Made by a program: the position numbers and the translations under genes. This document shows positions 16,636 to 23,782 of a stretch of 64,000 nucleotides of DNA, one piece after another. This DNA is from Lachnospiraceae bacterium. Its GTDB lineage: Bacteria > Bacillota > Clostridia > Lachnospirales > Lachnospiraceae. The first letter of the stretch is position 1. Every line of letters begins with the position of its first letter. The stretch is taken from positions 124,001 to 188,000 of the forward strand of contig CAJTHM010000006.1 in assembly GCA_910576125.1 (NCBI GenBank). Direction: 5' to 3'. The notes beneath the pieces are model-generated. The model was not told where the DNA came from, did not search any database, and was given only the letters and a program-made list of their open reading frames with translations.

Positions 16636-17010
16636 ATGAACGAGATCAAAAGGTATGAGGTAAACGAGGAGTGGGCGCATTCCGGGATTGTCCAGGCGGG
16701 GGACTATTGTTTCCTGAATTATTGTGTGCGGAATATCGACGGCCCGATTGAGCAGCAAGTCAGGGAAGCTTTTGACGTGATGGAAGAGCGGCTGGCGCTG
16801 GTGGGGCTGACCCTGGAACATGTAGTACAGATGAACTGCCTGTTCAAGAATATCTGGGATATCCCGGTGATGGAACAGGTGGTCAAAGAGAGGTTCCATG
16901 GCAAGTACCCCGCGCGCAAGTCCATTCAGACTGAGTTTGCTGATCCCGGCAATCTGCTGTTCCAGGTGGATGCCATTGCGTATTCTGGGAAATGTTGGGG
17001 ACCACTATGA
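16636..17010 (+). CDS. RidA/YjgF-family protein
   Basis: A 124-residue protein of the Rid/YER057c/UK114 fold. AAGGAG at 16621-16626 supports the ATG at 16636; GGAG at 16631-16634 is too close. Typical features are HSGIVQAGDYCFLNYCV near the N-terminus, the helix LALVGLTLEHVVQMNCLFKN, and the conserved Arg in YPARKSIQTEF that contacts the substrate carboxylate in RidA enzymes. RidA deaminates reactive enamine/imine intermediates; some subfamilies have other roles, and this divergent member may not be a classical RidA. Its last six bases overlap the convergent phosphorylase gene. Confidence 0.75.
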   Translation: MNEIKRYEVNEEWAHSGIVQAGDYCFLNYCVRNIDGPIEQQVREAFDVMEERLALVGLTLEHVVQMNCLFKNIWDIPVMEQVVKERFHGKYPARKSIQTEFADPGNLLFQVDAIAYSGKCWGPL

Positions 17011-17766
17011 AACGATATAACGCGCAAGTTCCAATGCGATATCGAAATGTCCGGAGTCGTGCTGCGTTCCCTCGACATGTCCCTCTTTTTGCCTGGTATC
17101 CCATTCAGGCGCGTCAAGGAGGTCGCCGCTGGTGAAGAATGTGTACAGGTTCAGCCCTCTGAAATCACACATGGCCTGGAGGGCGGCGCATTCCATCTCT
17201 ACCGAGATGCAGCCGTCCGCTTTATGCTTTTCGAAGTTATTGACGGTTTCCCGATAGAAAGAGTCGGTGGTCCATGTCCTGCCTTTCACGTAAGGGATTC
17301 CGTTTTCCTCCATGAACCGGGCCACGATGTCCGCATTCCTGACTGTGACATAATCCGCTGCAGGCGCATAGTGGTAGGACGTGCCCTCATCACGATAGGC
17401 CTGGGTGGGCACCATGACCTTTCCGTGGGCGATTTCCCTGTTCAGGCAGCCCGCGCCGCCGAATACCACATACTTGTCCGTCTTTATCTCTGACAGAGTA
17501 TCCTCCACCGTGCCCACGCAGGCAGGCGCGCCTACATAAGTCTTGTAGAATGCGAATTTCTTCCCCTTATAATCAAGGCAATAAATGGGGGTATTGCCTG
17601 TCGCGAACCAGAAGGACGCAATCTGCTTGCAGTCGTAGTTCGCCAGGACGAATGACTCGATCACATGTGAGAAGGTCAGGATGCAGGCATCCACCGGGTA
17701 AGCGTTTTCATTGACCCGGGGATTGATGATTGCTGCCGATAGATTGTCGAAAGTGTCTGTTATCAT
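17005..17766 (-). CDS. Nucleoside phosphorylase (PNP/UDP family)
   Basis: A 253-residue cytosolic enzyme expected to cleave nucleosides with phosphate. The start at 17766 has GGGAGGAAAAAC upstream, shortly downstream of a consensus promoter; the frame is open to 17937 but without support. Family motifs are FAFYKTYVGAPACVGTVEDTL, VVFGGAGCLNREIAHG, and ISVEMECAALQAMCDFRG, which carries the catalytic/ribose-binding Met-Glu block of uridine phosphorylase-type enzymes. Its preference between uridine and purine nucleosides is unresolved. It is convergent with the Rid-like gene. Confidence 0.85.
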   Translation of the reverse strand: MITDTFDNLSAAIINPRVNENAYPVDACILTFSHVIESFVLANYDCKQIASFWFATGNTPIYCLDYKGKKFAFYKTYVGAPACVGTVEDTLSEIKTDKYVVFGGAGCLNREIAHGKVMVPTQAYRDEGTSYHYAPAADYVTVRNADIVARFMEENGIPYVKGRTWTTDSFYRETVNNFEKHKADGCISVEMECAALQAMCDFRGLNLYTFFTSGDLLDAPEWDTRQKEGHVEGTQHDSGHFDIALELARYIVS

Positions 17767-17808
17767 GTTTTTCCTCCCGGTAAAAATATTGATATCTGAA
17801 GTTAAATC

Positions 17809-17837
17809 ATTATATGGCATATCTATATCCTTGTCAA
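17809..17837 (-). promoter_or_regulatory. Consensus sigma-A promoter of the nucleoside phosphorylase gene
   Basis: On the minus strand TTGACA (17837-17832) and TATAAT (17814-17809) are both perfect and are separated by exactly 17 bases, about 40 bases ahead of the ATG at 17766. Confidence 0.85.
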
Positions 17838-17920
17838 GCTTTTGCGAACTCGAATGAGAAAAATATTCCTCCTGTACGGTTCTCTCTGGACGATTTGAAA
17901 CTGGGGACGATGTGCTGAGC

Positions 17921-17952
17921 TGTGGCGGAATCCCCAAAGGGATTCCGCCACA
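17921..17952. other. Perfect 14-bp hairpin at the edge of the mobile region
   Basis: TGTGGCGGAATCCC (17921-17934) and its exact complement (17939-17952) flank a CAAA loop. There is no T-run on either side, so it is not a standard terminator. It marks the border between the phosphorylase promoter region and the recombinase debris. Confidence 0.55.
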
Positions 17953-18015
17953 TAGGTTTGAGGTTTTGGTTGAGCCTGTCCACCGTAACTATTTCACGAC
18001 TTTAGGGTTCCGTAA

Positions 18016-18150
18016 ATGGCTCAGCGAACATTATCGCCTAAGGTTTACGAAAACGGCAATATCAGCGTTCATTTCAAGTTTGCGGACGAGTTCCGCAGGA
18101 TTGCCGAGTACATTGAAATCAACACCACCGACACCGCCGAGGCGGGCTGA
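18016..18150 (+). pseudogene. C-terminal fragment of a large serine recombinase, plus strand
   Basis: The frame from ATG 18016 ends at TGA 18148-18150 and reads KVYENGNISVHFKFADEF then RRIAEYIEIN, the usual last 35 residues of TnpX-type large serine recombinases. It points rightward, opposite to the recombinase gene at 18205-19713, which lacks exactly this kind of C-terminus. It is either the tail of a second lost recombinase or the original tail inverted in place. Confidence 0.6.
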
Positions 18151-19713
18151 CCCTCGCCAAAGCATGAAATCCTTTTGACAGTGTGTTTTCCTAATAAAAC
18201 GCAATCTTACCAGCGCGGGATGCTGCTGGTCAACGCCGTTTGAGAGCTCTTTCCGTTCAGCCGTCAGCCGGGTCAGCAAATCCGTAAGCTCGGCGGCCTG
18301 CCGTTCATAATCGGATTTCATTTCCCGGTACTCCTGCTGGGTGATTTCCCCGTCTTTCCAGTCTTGATACAGCGACTGCTTGTAGCGGGTGATTTTCGTC
18401 AATTCCTTTTCCTTTGCGGCTATCTGGTCGTTAAGGCGGTGGGATTGACTTTTTTTCAGCGGGGCCGTGTTGATATGGGCTATCATTTCCGAATAGGAAA
18501 CGGCGGTTCCCACTTGATACTGGATAGCGAACAGGACGGCGGCTTCCAGACGGTTGTGCTTGATGGAGTGCATCGTGCAGGCCGTCCGGGAGCGGTTCTT
18601 GTAGGTGGAGCAGGCATAATAGATATTTTTCCCGCTCTGGCTCCGGGTGACGGATTTCCCGCAGTCAGCGCATTTCAGAAAGCCGCTGAACAAATGGAGC
18701 TCCCGGCCCTTTGGGGCTGTTCGGGTATCGCGGAGCAGGAGGGCCTGCACCCGGTCAAAAGTTTCATGGGTGATGATGGCCTCGTGGGTATTGGGTACGC
18801 GCACCCATTCCTCCTCCGGCACTGCCTCTATCTGGTGTACCTTGTAGCTTTTCACCCGGCGGCGGCCTTGTACCAAATCCCCGGTATAAATGGGGTTTTT
18901 CAGAATGTCATTGACAATCTTGTTTCCCCACATGGGATTGTCGGCCACGGCGGGGGAATAGGGCAGGCCCTTTTCCATCCGGTAGGCCGTGGGGCTGGGT
19001 ATGCCGTGTTCGTTCAGATAAAGCACAATCGCGTGTTTGGTGGTTCCTTGCAGGCATAGCTCATAAATCTTCTTGACGATTTCAGCGGCCTCCGGGTCAA
19101 CGATTAGCTGGTGTTTGTCCTTGGGGTCTTTTATGTAGCCGTAGGGAGCGAAAGAGCCGATGTACTGGCCGTTGCGCCGCTTGTAATCAAATACCTGCCG
19201 GATTTTCTTTGAGGTCTGATAACAGTACTGGTCGTTCATCACGTTTGTTATCGGAACGATGATGCTGTTCACGCTGTCCGGGTTCAAATTGCTGTCCACG
19301 CCCTCGGCCAAGCTGATAAAGCGGACGCCCATCTGCACAAAAAGGTTGTCAATCAGACTGCCAGCGTCACTGTAATTCCGGGCGAAACGGGAAAGGTCTT
19401 TCACCACAACGCAGTTGATTTTCCCGCTCATTACATCCCCTAAAAGCCGCTGGAAACTTTCGCGCTCCGTATCGGTTCCCGTGTGGCCGTCGTCCACATA
19501 CTCGGTGTAGCTTTCAAACTCGTCCATGTGGTTATTGTGAAAATCGTTGAGGATGTCGCGCTGGTTTTTCACGCTGTTGCTATCGTCAAGTCCCCGGTTG
19601 ATTTTCTGCAAGTCCTCGCGGGAAAGCCGGATGTAGCCGCCCATCTTCCAACGCCGGGCCGTATAGGTAGGGGTCAGGGGCTGCTGATACCCTCTGTTTT
19701 TTGTTCGTGCCAT
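18031..19713 (-). pseudogene. Large serine recombinase (TnpX/Tn4451-type), C-terminus lost
   Basis: A 560-codon frame, of which the first ~500 codons (19713 to about 18205) are recombinase. The resolvase domain shows the nucleophilic Ser in MGGYIRLSRED and the KDLSRFARNY block. The recombinase domain follows (FAPYGYIKDPKDKHQL, MWGNKIVNDILKNPIYTGDLVQGR), then the zinc ribbon (CADCGKSVTRSQSGKNIYYAC) and a coiled-coil helix (AAKEKELTKITRYKQSL). After NGVDQQHPALVRL the sequence becomes unrelated, so the last ~60 residues are missing. AAGGAGG at 19719-19725 precedes the ATG. These enzymes excise and integrate transposons of the Tn4451 group. Loss of the tail probably leaves it inactive, though catalytic parts look intact. 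Confidence 0.8.
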
Positions 19714-19744
19714 TGTTCCTCCTTCCCTATCACATTACAGTTAT

Positions 19745-19773
19745 ATTATAACTCCGATTAGGGGTATCAGCAA
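19745..19773 (-). promoter_or_regulatory. Promoter of the recombinase gene
   Basis: On the minus strand TTGCTG (19773-19768) and TATAAT (19750-19745) are separated by 17 bases, about 30 bases before the ATG at 19713. Confidence 0.5.
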
Positions 19774-19795
19774 GGATGCCGCTGGGCATGAAAAA

Positions 19796-19823
19796 GGGGC
19801 GGCACTATAAAAAGTGCCGCCCC
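19796..19823 (-). terminator. Terminator downstream of the VanZ-like gene
   Basis: GGGGCGGCACT and its exact complement (11 bp) enclose a 6-base loop. On the minus strand the stem is followed by TTTTT, as expected for the end of the leftward VanZ-like transcript. Confidence 0.75.
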
Positions 19824-19826
19824 AGC

Positions 19827-19847
19827 TTTGGGACATTTTGTCCCAAA
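19827..19847. repeat. TTTGGGACA/TGTCCCAAA palindrome, copy A
   Basis: Perfect 9-bp arms TTTGGGACA and TGTCCCAAA around a TTT centre. First of five copies between 19.8 and 23.6 kb. It lies directly after the hairpin terminator at 19796-19823, so on the plus strand the two form a tandem stem-loop. Confidence 0.8.
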
Positions 19848-19952
19848 CTTCATGGGGACTATGTAGGAAATACGTCCCGGCTATTTCCGGCCCCAGTGTT
19901 GCCCTCTCATATACCACCAGAAAAGAGGACAGAAAAGAGGGGTGACTTGTTT

Positions 19953-20576
19953 TTATTTTGAAGTGGTTCTTCTGATTGCCTTTATCCCGACAGCAATGAA
20001 GAAGCCAATTATAATTCCGAGAAAGTTACAAATCAAGTCATCAATATCGAAACTTCTGCCGAGAATAAGCTGAAACAGTTCTACGATAATCGGGACTGCT
20101 GCGGCCATTGCAAAAACATTCTTGCTGTTCAGCTTTTCGGTGACAAATGGAAGGAAAAAACCAAATGGTATAAACATCAAAACATTGCCGATGATCATCT
20201 CCTTTACCCAACTGCCGAGAGAGTATTCACCACTTAGACACTTCACGATAATAGGCATCAAGTTAATCTCGCCGAGCTTAAAAAGCGGCACCATTTCTTC
20301 CCACCAGCCGAAGAAAATACCATCAAAAATGTCCAGCCAAAAACCTATTGGCAGGATAACAAGGCTGCACAATCCGGTCAGATAACACACAAACAGCAAC
20401 CGCATCGTTTCTGACATCCATGCAATATTGCCGTTCCTTTGCTTTAAGAATACTAATCTGCAAACTGCATACAAAATCCCAACAACAATCGTAATCGGTA
20501 CAGCTTGCAAAAAGTAACCTAAAATTGTGCCGGAGTTCATTTCCATTCTAAATGAATTATATATTTCAAGAAACAT
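19953..20576 (-). CDS. VanZ-like family membrane protein
   Basis: A 207-residue integral membrane protein. ATG 20576 is chosen because GGAGGG lies just upstream; an in-frame ATG at 20588 is less well placed. Four to five hydrophobic helices are visible. The VanZ-like core is NLMPIIVKCLSGEY, then GNVLMFIPFGFFLPFV, and the final block VELFQLILGRSFDIDDLICNFLG, with its conserved E-x-x-Q and DIDDLI residues. VanZ gives low-level teicoplanin resistance in enterococci; most homologs have no proven role. It sits as cargo inside the recombinase-containing region and ends at its own terminator. Confidence 0.85.
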   Translation of the reverse strand: MFLEIYNSFRMEMNSGTILGYFLQAVPITIVVGILYAVCRLVFLKQRNGNIAWMSETMRLLFVCYLTGLCSLVILPIGFWLDIFDGIFFGWWEEMVPLFKLGEINLMPIIVKCLSGEYSLGSWVKEMIIGNVLMFIPFGFFLPFVTEKLNSKNVFAMAAAVPIIVELFQLILGRSFDIDDLICNFLGIIIGFFIAVGIKAIRRTTSK

Positions 20577-20659
20577 ATGTCCCTCCACAAATTCGGAATT
20601 TATCTATTTGCTTGGAAATCAAGCATAGCATACTTTTATAGTGCTGTCTATTCCCTCAG

Positions 20660-20682
20660 CTTTGGGACATTTTGTCCCAAAG
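20660..20682. repeat. TTTGGGACA/TGTCCCAAA palindrome, copy B
   Basis: Perfect copy with 10-bp arms (an extra C/G pair) and TTT centre. With copy C, whose centre is AAA, it brackets a 145-bp segment in inverted orientation. Confidence 0.8.
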
Positions 20683-20826
20683 GTATAAAATCCGCGCCAT
20701 GCCTTAAAACACGCAATTTACATAATATGCACAAACGGCAAGCAATGCAAGTGTGGCCACACTTGCCATTTTTGACTGGCCGGGGGCCGTCAAAAATGCT
20801 TGTTGGGAAGACTCCCCAAACCCGGC

Positions 20827-20851
20827 TCTTTGGGACAAAATGTCCCAAAGA
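20827..20851. repeat. TTTGGGACA/TGTCCCAAA palindrome, copy C
   Basis: Perfect copy with 11-bp arms and AAA centre, that is, inverted relative to copy B. Confidence 0.8.
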
Positions 20852-20960
20852 GATTAGCTGTGTCACCGCCGCTGTCGCGCCGGTTCCTTATTGCTCCGTC
20901 TGCCTTTCAGCCTGGACAGATGATTGATATTACGGTCTGCCATTGATAGGAGAAAAGGAG

Positions 20961-21080
20961 TAGCACAGCCGGGGCAGGCCGTCAAGGGAAGCCTCCGCAA
21001 GCGGCGGTGCTACGCACCCTTGACGGCCCGCTCCCGCCTGTGCTTATATAGTAGGCGATGACGGGGGATATACCACCAGA
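20961..21080. repeat. 120-bp nested-hairpin repeat, unit 1
   Basis: Direct repeat of 23386-23505. Nested pairings are visible: AGCACAG (20962-20968) with CTGTGCT (21038-21044), and inside it GGCCGTCAAGGG (20977-20988) with its exact complement at 21017-21028. The inner 12-bp stem is longer here than in unit 2. The unit ends in ATATACCACCAGA, a word also seen alone near 19909-19920. Confidence 0.8.
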
Positions 21081-21132
21081 ATTGATTCACTTATCACTTG
21101 CGTCCCGAGGGAACCGGGTATCAATTCCGTCA

Positions 21133-22380
21133 TTATTCAGTGGGAAGATTGTAGTAAAAACGTCTGTTCAAGACATCCCTGTCCTTGTAGTAGTTATAGA
21201 TATTCTCCACGCGCTCCCAAACCTGTTCATCAAAGTAGATGTCGCTCCGCTGGCTGACCATGCTCTCTGTATGCTGACGGAGGTTTGTGTAAAACAGGTC
21301 AGTCACCTCGTAGCAGACATACTGCTCATCTTCATATACTTTGTACTGCTCCAGTTCACCAAAAGTCATGAGCTGTCCGTGGATAAAGGCAATATCCTCT
21401 GGACTGTGAATGTCCTTTACATTGTAGGTAAAGAAATAAAGCAGGGGGATATCTACGCCGCCATCGACCTCTCCTTTATGCTGGGGAACATACGCGCTCA
21501 AAACCAAGGCGCTTTCACCTTCGGTAGAGCCAACCGGGATGCCATAGCCATCAAGGCTGCGCCAGTGCAGACCGGTCAGCCAGTGTTGTGTCTCCAGAGG
21601 AGCAGTCTCATCAAAGATAACCTCCGGGTTTAGCCCGTCAATCGCCAGGGGAGCCTCTACTGCGGGGACTACATCCCGATCCAGTGTGGTCAACAGTTCT
21701 TGGCATTTCTGAAGGTAACTGCCCGCAGCCTCTCTCCGCTCGTCGACATTGGCGGGATAGGTTTCAAAATAAGGCCGCAGTTCCTCCATAATTTGTGCAA
21801 CCAGTTCTCTGTCGGCCTCGGCAGCAGGAATGGGGAGCGGCGTCTCTACCACCGTTTTGATTGGCTCCGCAAAAGAAACAGAACACATCCAGTCCTGTCC
21901 AAACACAAAATTGTTGTTCGTCAGCACGAAATAGTAATGGTCATCGGTGAGCGGCTGTTCCAGCACATCCATGTTGTACGCTTGGGAGAGATCCACCGTC
22001 ATCACGCCGCTGGTATGCGCTCCGAACTCAGTGCCGCTGAATACAGTCTCGCCAGAGGTTGGAACGATTTCTTCGGCGGTAGACCATTGCATCAGTCTCA
22101 ACTGCGGCTGGAAACTCAGATTTTTATTTGACCGGTTTTCTACTTGAATTGATACGAGGCCATTCCCCTCATAGGTGGCGGAAAGGCTCAAATCATCTCC
22201 GTCCAAAGAAGAAAACAGGCTGACCGCAAAGGCAGTCATTGTGAGGCAACACACCATCACAGCCGCCACAAGCACAGAGACTCCGATAGGACGGCGACGA
22301 CGGGATACCAATTCAACGCCGGTTTTTTCCTCGAAAATATCTTTTATGTTCTGCAAATTTGTTTTACTGAAAGAACTCAT
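21133..22380 (-). CDS. Anti-sigma-like single-pass membrane protein
   Basis: A 415-residue protein encoded behind, and overlapping by 17 bases, the ECF sigma gene at 22364. ATG 22380 follows GAAGGAGG at 22388-22395. A cytosolic N-terminus of about 35 residues (NLQNIKDIFEEKTGVELVSRRRR) precedes one membrane helix (GVSVLVAAVMVCCLTMTAFAV). The large extracellular part has a beta-rich stretch resembling DUF4179 (LSATYEGNGLVSIQVENRSNK). No zinc-binding anti-sigma motif is seen, so the anti-sigma role rests on gene order and topology. The outer domain could sense an envelope ligand. Confidence 0.65.
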   Translation of the reverse strand: MSSFSKTNLQNIKDIFEEKTGVELVSRRRRPIGVSVLVAAVMVCCLTMTAFAVSLFSSLDGDDLSLSATYEGNGLVSIQVENRSNKNLSFQPQLRLMQWSTAEEIVPTSGETVFSGTEFGAHTSGVMTVDLSQAYNMDVLEQPLTDDHYYFVLTNNNFVFGQDWMCSVSFAEPIKTVVETPLPIPAAEADRELVAQIMEELRPYFETYPANVDERREAAGSYLQKCQELLTTLDRDVVPAVEAPLAIDGLNPEVIFDETAPLETQHWLTGLHWRSLDGYGIPVGSTEGESALVLSAYVPQHKGEVDGGVDIPLLYFFTYNVKDIHSPEDIAFIHGQLMTFGELEQYKVYEDEQYVCYEVTDLFYTNLRQHTESMVSQRSDIYFDEQVWERVENIYNYYKDRDVLNRRFYYNLPTE

Positions 22381-22930
22381 ATTGTCCTCCTTCTGAGCGC
22401 GTAAGCATCTCACGCAATCTCCGTTTTGTCTGGTACAGCCGGTTGTCGATTTGTTTCACACTCATATCCAGCGCCAGTGCGATTTCTTTGGGCTTTTGAT
22501 TATAGTAATACCGGCGAATCAAAATTTCACAATCCGGTTCACCAAGAGCGTTGACTGCCGCGAGCAAGGCTTTGCGCGTCTCCGCCTCCAGAACAGCATC
22601 CACAACACTGAGCTGGTCGATAAAGTCTGTATCTTCCAGAGGGAGTGTATTGCGCTTTGTTATTTCCCGATATCGGTTCACAGCCTGTGTGCGGGCAACG
22701 ATAGACAGCCAGGTTTTCAGTTTTCCCCGCTGGTGATTGAATTTTTCCGGATGTTCCCATAAGTAGATGAATGTATCAGCAACACATTCCTCCACATCTT
22801 GAACTGACCCGATATGGCTCAAAACTGCCTCTGCCACCGACCACAACAATTTGGAATACTTTGTGATTATCTCGTTGATTGCTACTTCGCTTCGGTTTTT
22901 GATGTCTGTTATTATTTTTTCATCATTCAA
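22364..22930 (-). CDS. ECF-type RNA polymerase sigma factor
   Basis: A 188-residue sigma-70 family factor. I favour a TTG start at 22930, because AGGAGGTGA lies 8 bases upstream of it; an ATG at 22963 would add 11 residues but would put that box inside the gene. Region 2 is IITKYSKLLWSVAEAVLSHIGSVQDVEECVADTFIYLWEHPEKF, and region 4 is LGEPDCEILIRRYYYNQKPKEIALALDMSVKQIDNRLYQTKRRL. Together with the overlapping downstream membrane protein it forms a sigma/anti-sigma unit carried between two copies of a 120-bp structured repeat. Confidence 0.85.
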   Translation of the reverse strand: MNDEKIITDIKNRSEVAINEIITKYSKLLWSVAEAVLSHIGSVQDVEECVADTFIYLWEHPEKFNHQRGKLKTWLSIVARTQAVNRYREITKRNTLPLEDTDFIDQLSVVDAVLEAETRKALLAAVNALGEPDCEILIRRYYYNQKPKEIALALDMSVKQIDNRLYQTKRRLREMLTRSEGGQYEFFQ

Positions 22931-23118
22931 AAATGTCACCTCCTGTACTGATTGACCGGTCATATATAGTACGTTAAAAAATGAAAAAACACTGAAATTT
23001 TTTTGGAGCTTTTTGAGAACATCTGCCTTGATTTATAATACACCTATTTTGCTTACTATCAATATATCATGCGCTTGTTCTCATTTTTCTTTACAACTGA
23101 ATGTGAGATAACCTCTAT

Positions 23119-23141
23119 CTTCGAGACAAAATGTCCCAAAG
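23119..23141. repeat. TTTGGGACA/TGTCCCAAA palindrome, copy D (imperfect)
   Basis: Left arm reads CTTCGAGACA, right arm TGTCCCAAAG. It is the exact reverse complement of copy E at 23540-23562, so D and E bound a 444-bp segment as terminal inverted repeats, sharing the same two mismatches. Confidence 0.75.
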
Positions 23142-23360
23142 CAGGAACCCTCAATGTTAGCATTTGTGGAACGAATAGGACGCAGGACATATAAACATAC
23201 CACCCCCCTGCCAAACGCGCCCGGAAACCCTTGATACAAGCGGCTTTCAAACGCCTAAATGCTAACACTCCAGCCGTGGAAAATAAGCGGTTTTTACAGC
23301 GCGTTCAACCCAATCCCCCCACCCTTTCCCATTCATGGGAAAGGGGGCGGCTCTGGAGGA

Positions 23361-23505
23361 TATATCCCCCGCCGCGCCGGAGGGGTAGCACAGCCGGGGC
23401 AAGCCGTCAAGGGTAAGCCGCCGCAAGCGGCGTTGCTACGCACCCTTGACCGCCAGCTCCCGCCTGTGCTTAATAGTAGGCGGCGACGGGGGATATACCA
23501 CCAGA
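23361..23505. repeat. Nested-hairpin repeat, unit 2 with outer stem
   Basis: The 120-bp direct repeat of unit 1 covers 23386-23505. In this copy an additional outer stem exists: TATATCCCCCG (23361-23371) with CGGGGGATATA (23487-23497). Inside it are AGCACAG (23387-23393) with CTGTGCT (23464-23470), then GTCAAGGGT (23406-23414) with ACCCTTGAC (23442-23450), and innermost GCCGC-CGCAA-GCGGC (23417-23431). Four concentric stems in 137 bases suggest a folded RNA or single-stranded DNA structure. Confidence 0.75.
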
Positions 23506-23539
23506 GCCCCTATGTAAAAATGCGCGGGGACAACGATTG

Positions 23540-23562
23540 CTTTGGGACATTTTGTCTCGAAG
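23540..23562. repeat. TTTGGGACA/TGTCCCAAA palindrome, copy E (imperfect)
   Basis: Exact reverse complement of copy D; see that entry. Confidence 0.75.
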
Positions 23563-23594
23563 TTGCTACCCGATATTTATACTTTGCGGGTGGA

Positions 23595-23662
23595 ATGGCC
23601 GGGGTCTGCTGGGGGCCGCCTTGATAACCAAAACAGGGCGGCCCTCAGTGGACTCCGGCCAT
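23595..23662 (+). other. 26-bp stem with compensating G-U pairs, possible structured RNA
   Basis: Arms 23595-23620 and 23637-23662 pair at every position if four G-U pairs are allowed, around a 16-base loop (TTGATAACCAAAACAG). The wobble positions would be A-C mismatches if the minus strand were transcribed, so the pattern favours a plus-strand RNA. Not a standard terminator: no T-run follows. Confidence 0.5.
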
Positions 23663-23782
23663 ATCGTACAGAAAAACCGCCCCATTTTCAAGGACGGTTT
23701 TCTGCGTAATGTGATAGTTTCAATCTGTTTTCTTGTATTTTCGTCAATCTTCTTTCGATTTCGTGTTCCTAATAAGAGTTAA

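Larger units (their letters stand above)
20577..21132. other. Non-coding, repeat-rich spacer
   Basis: No convincing gene. Besides palindrome copies B and C and repeat unit 1, which are listed separately, it holds a perfect 20-bp palindrome centred on GTGGCCAC near 20755 and an inverted pair CATTTTTGAC/GTCAAAAATG at about 20767-20799. It also holds a TTGGG/CCCAA pair near 20810. The density of dyads is far above what protein-coding neighbours show. Confidence 0.6.
22964..23782. other. Repeat-rich non-coding stretch
   Basis: No gene found. It contains the upstream region of the sigma factor, palindrome copies D and E, repeat unit 2 and the long stem at 23595-23662. It ends in the 5'-truncated transposase frame. 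A further hairpin with AAAACCG/CGGTTTT arms lies at 23669-23704. Confidence 0.6.

Noticed and set aside
17047..17493. Plus-strand frame opposite the nucleoside phosphorylase
   Set aside because: Antisense shadow; the minus-strand enzyme has a consensus promoter and ribosome binding site.
20660..20682. Palindrome B as a rho-independent terminator
   Set aside because: No T-run follows on either strand and no gene ends nearby; the same motif recurs in inverted pairs, so a terminator role alone does not explain it.
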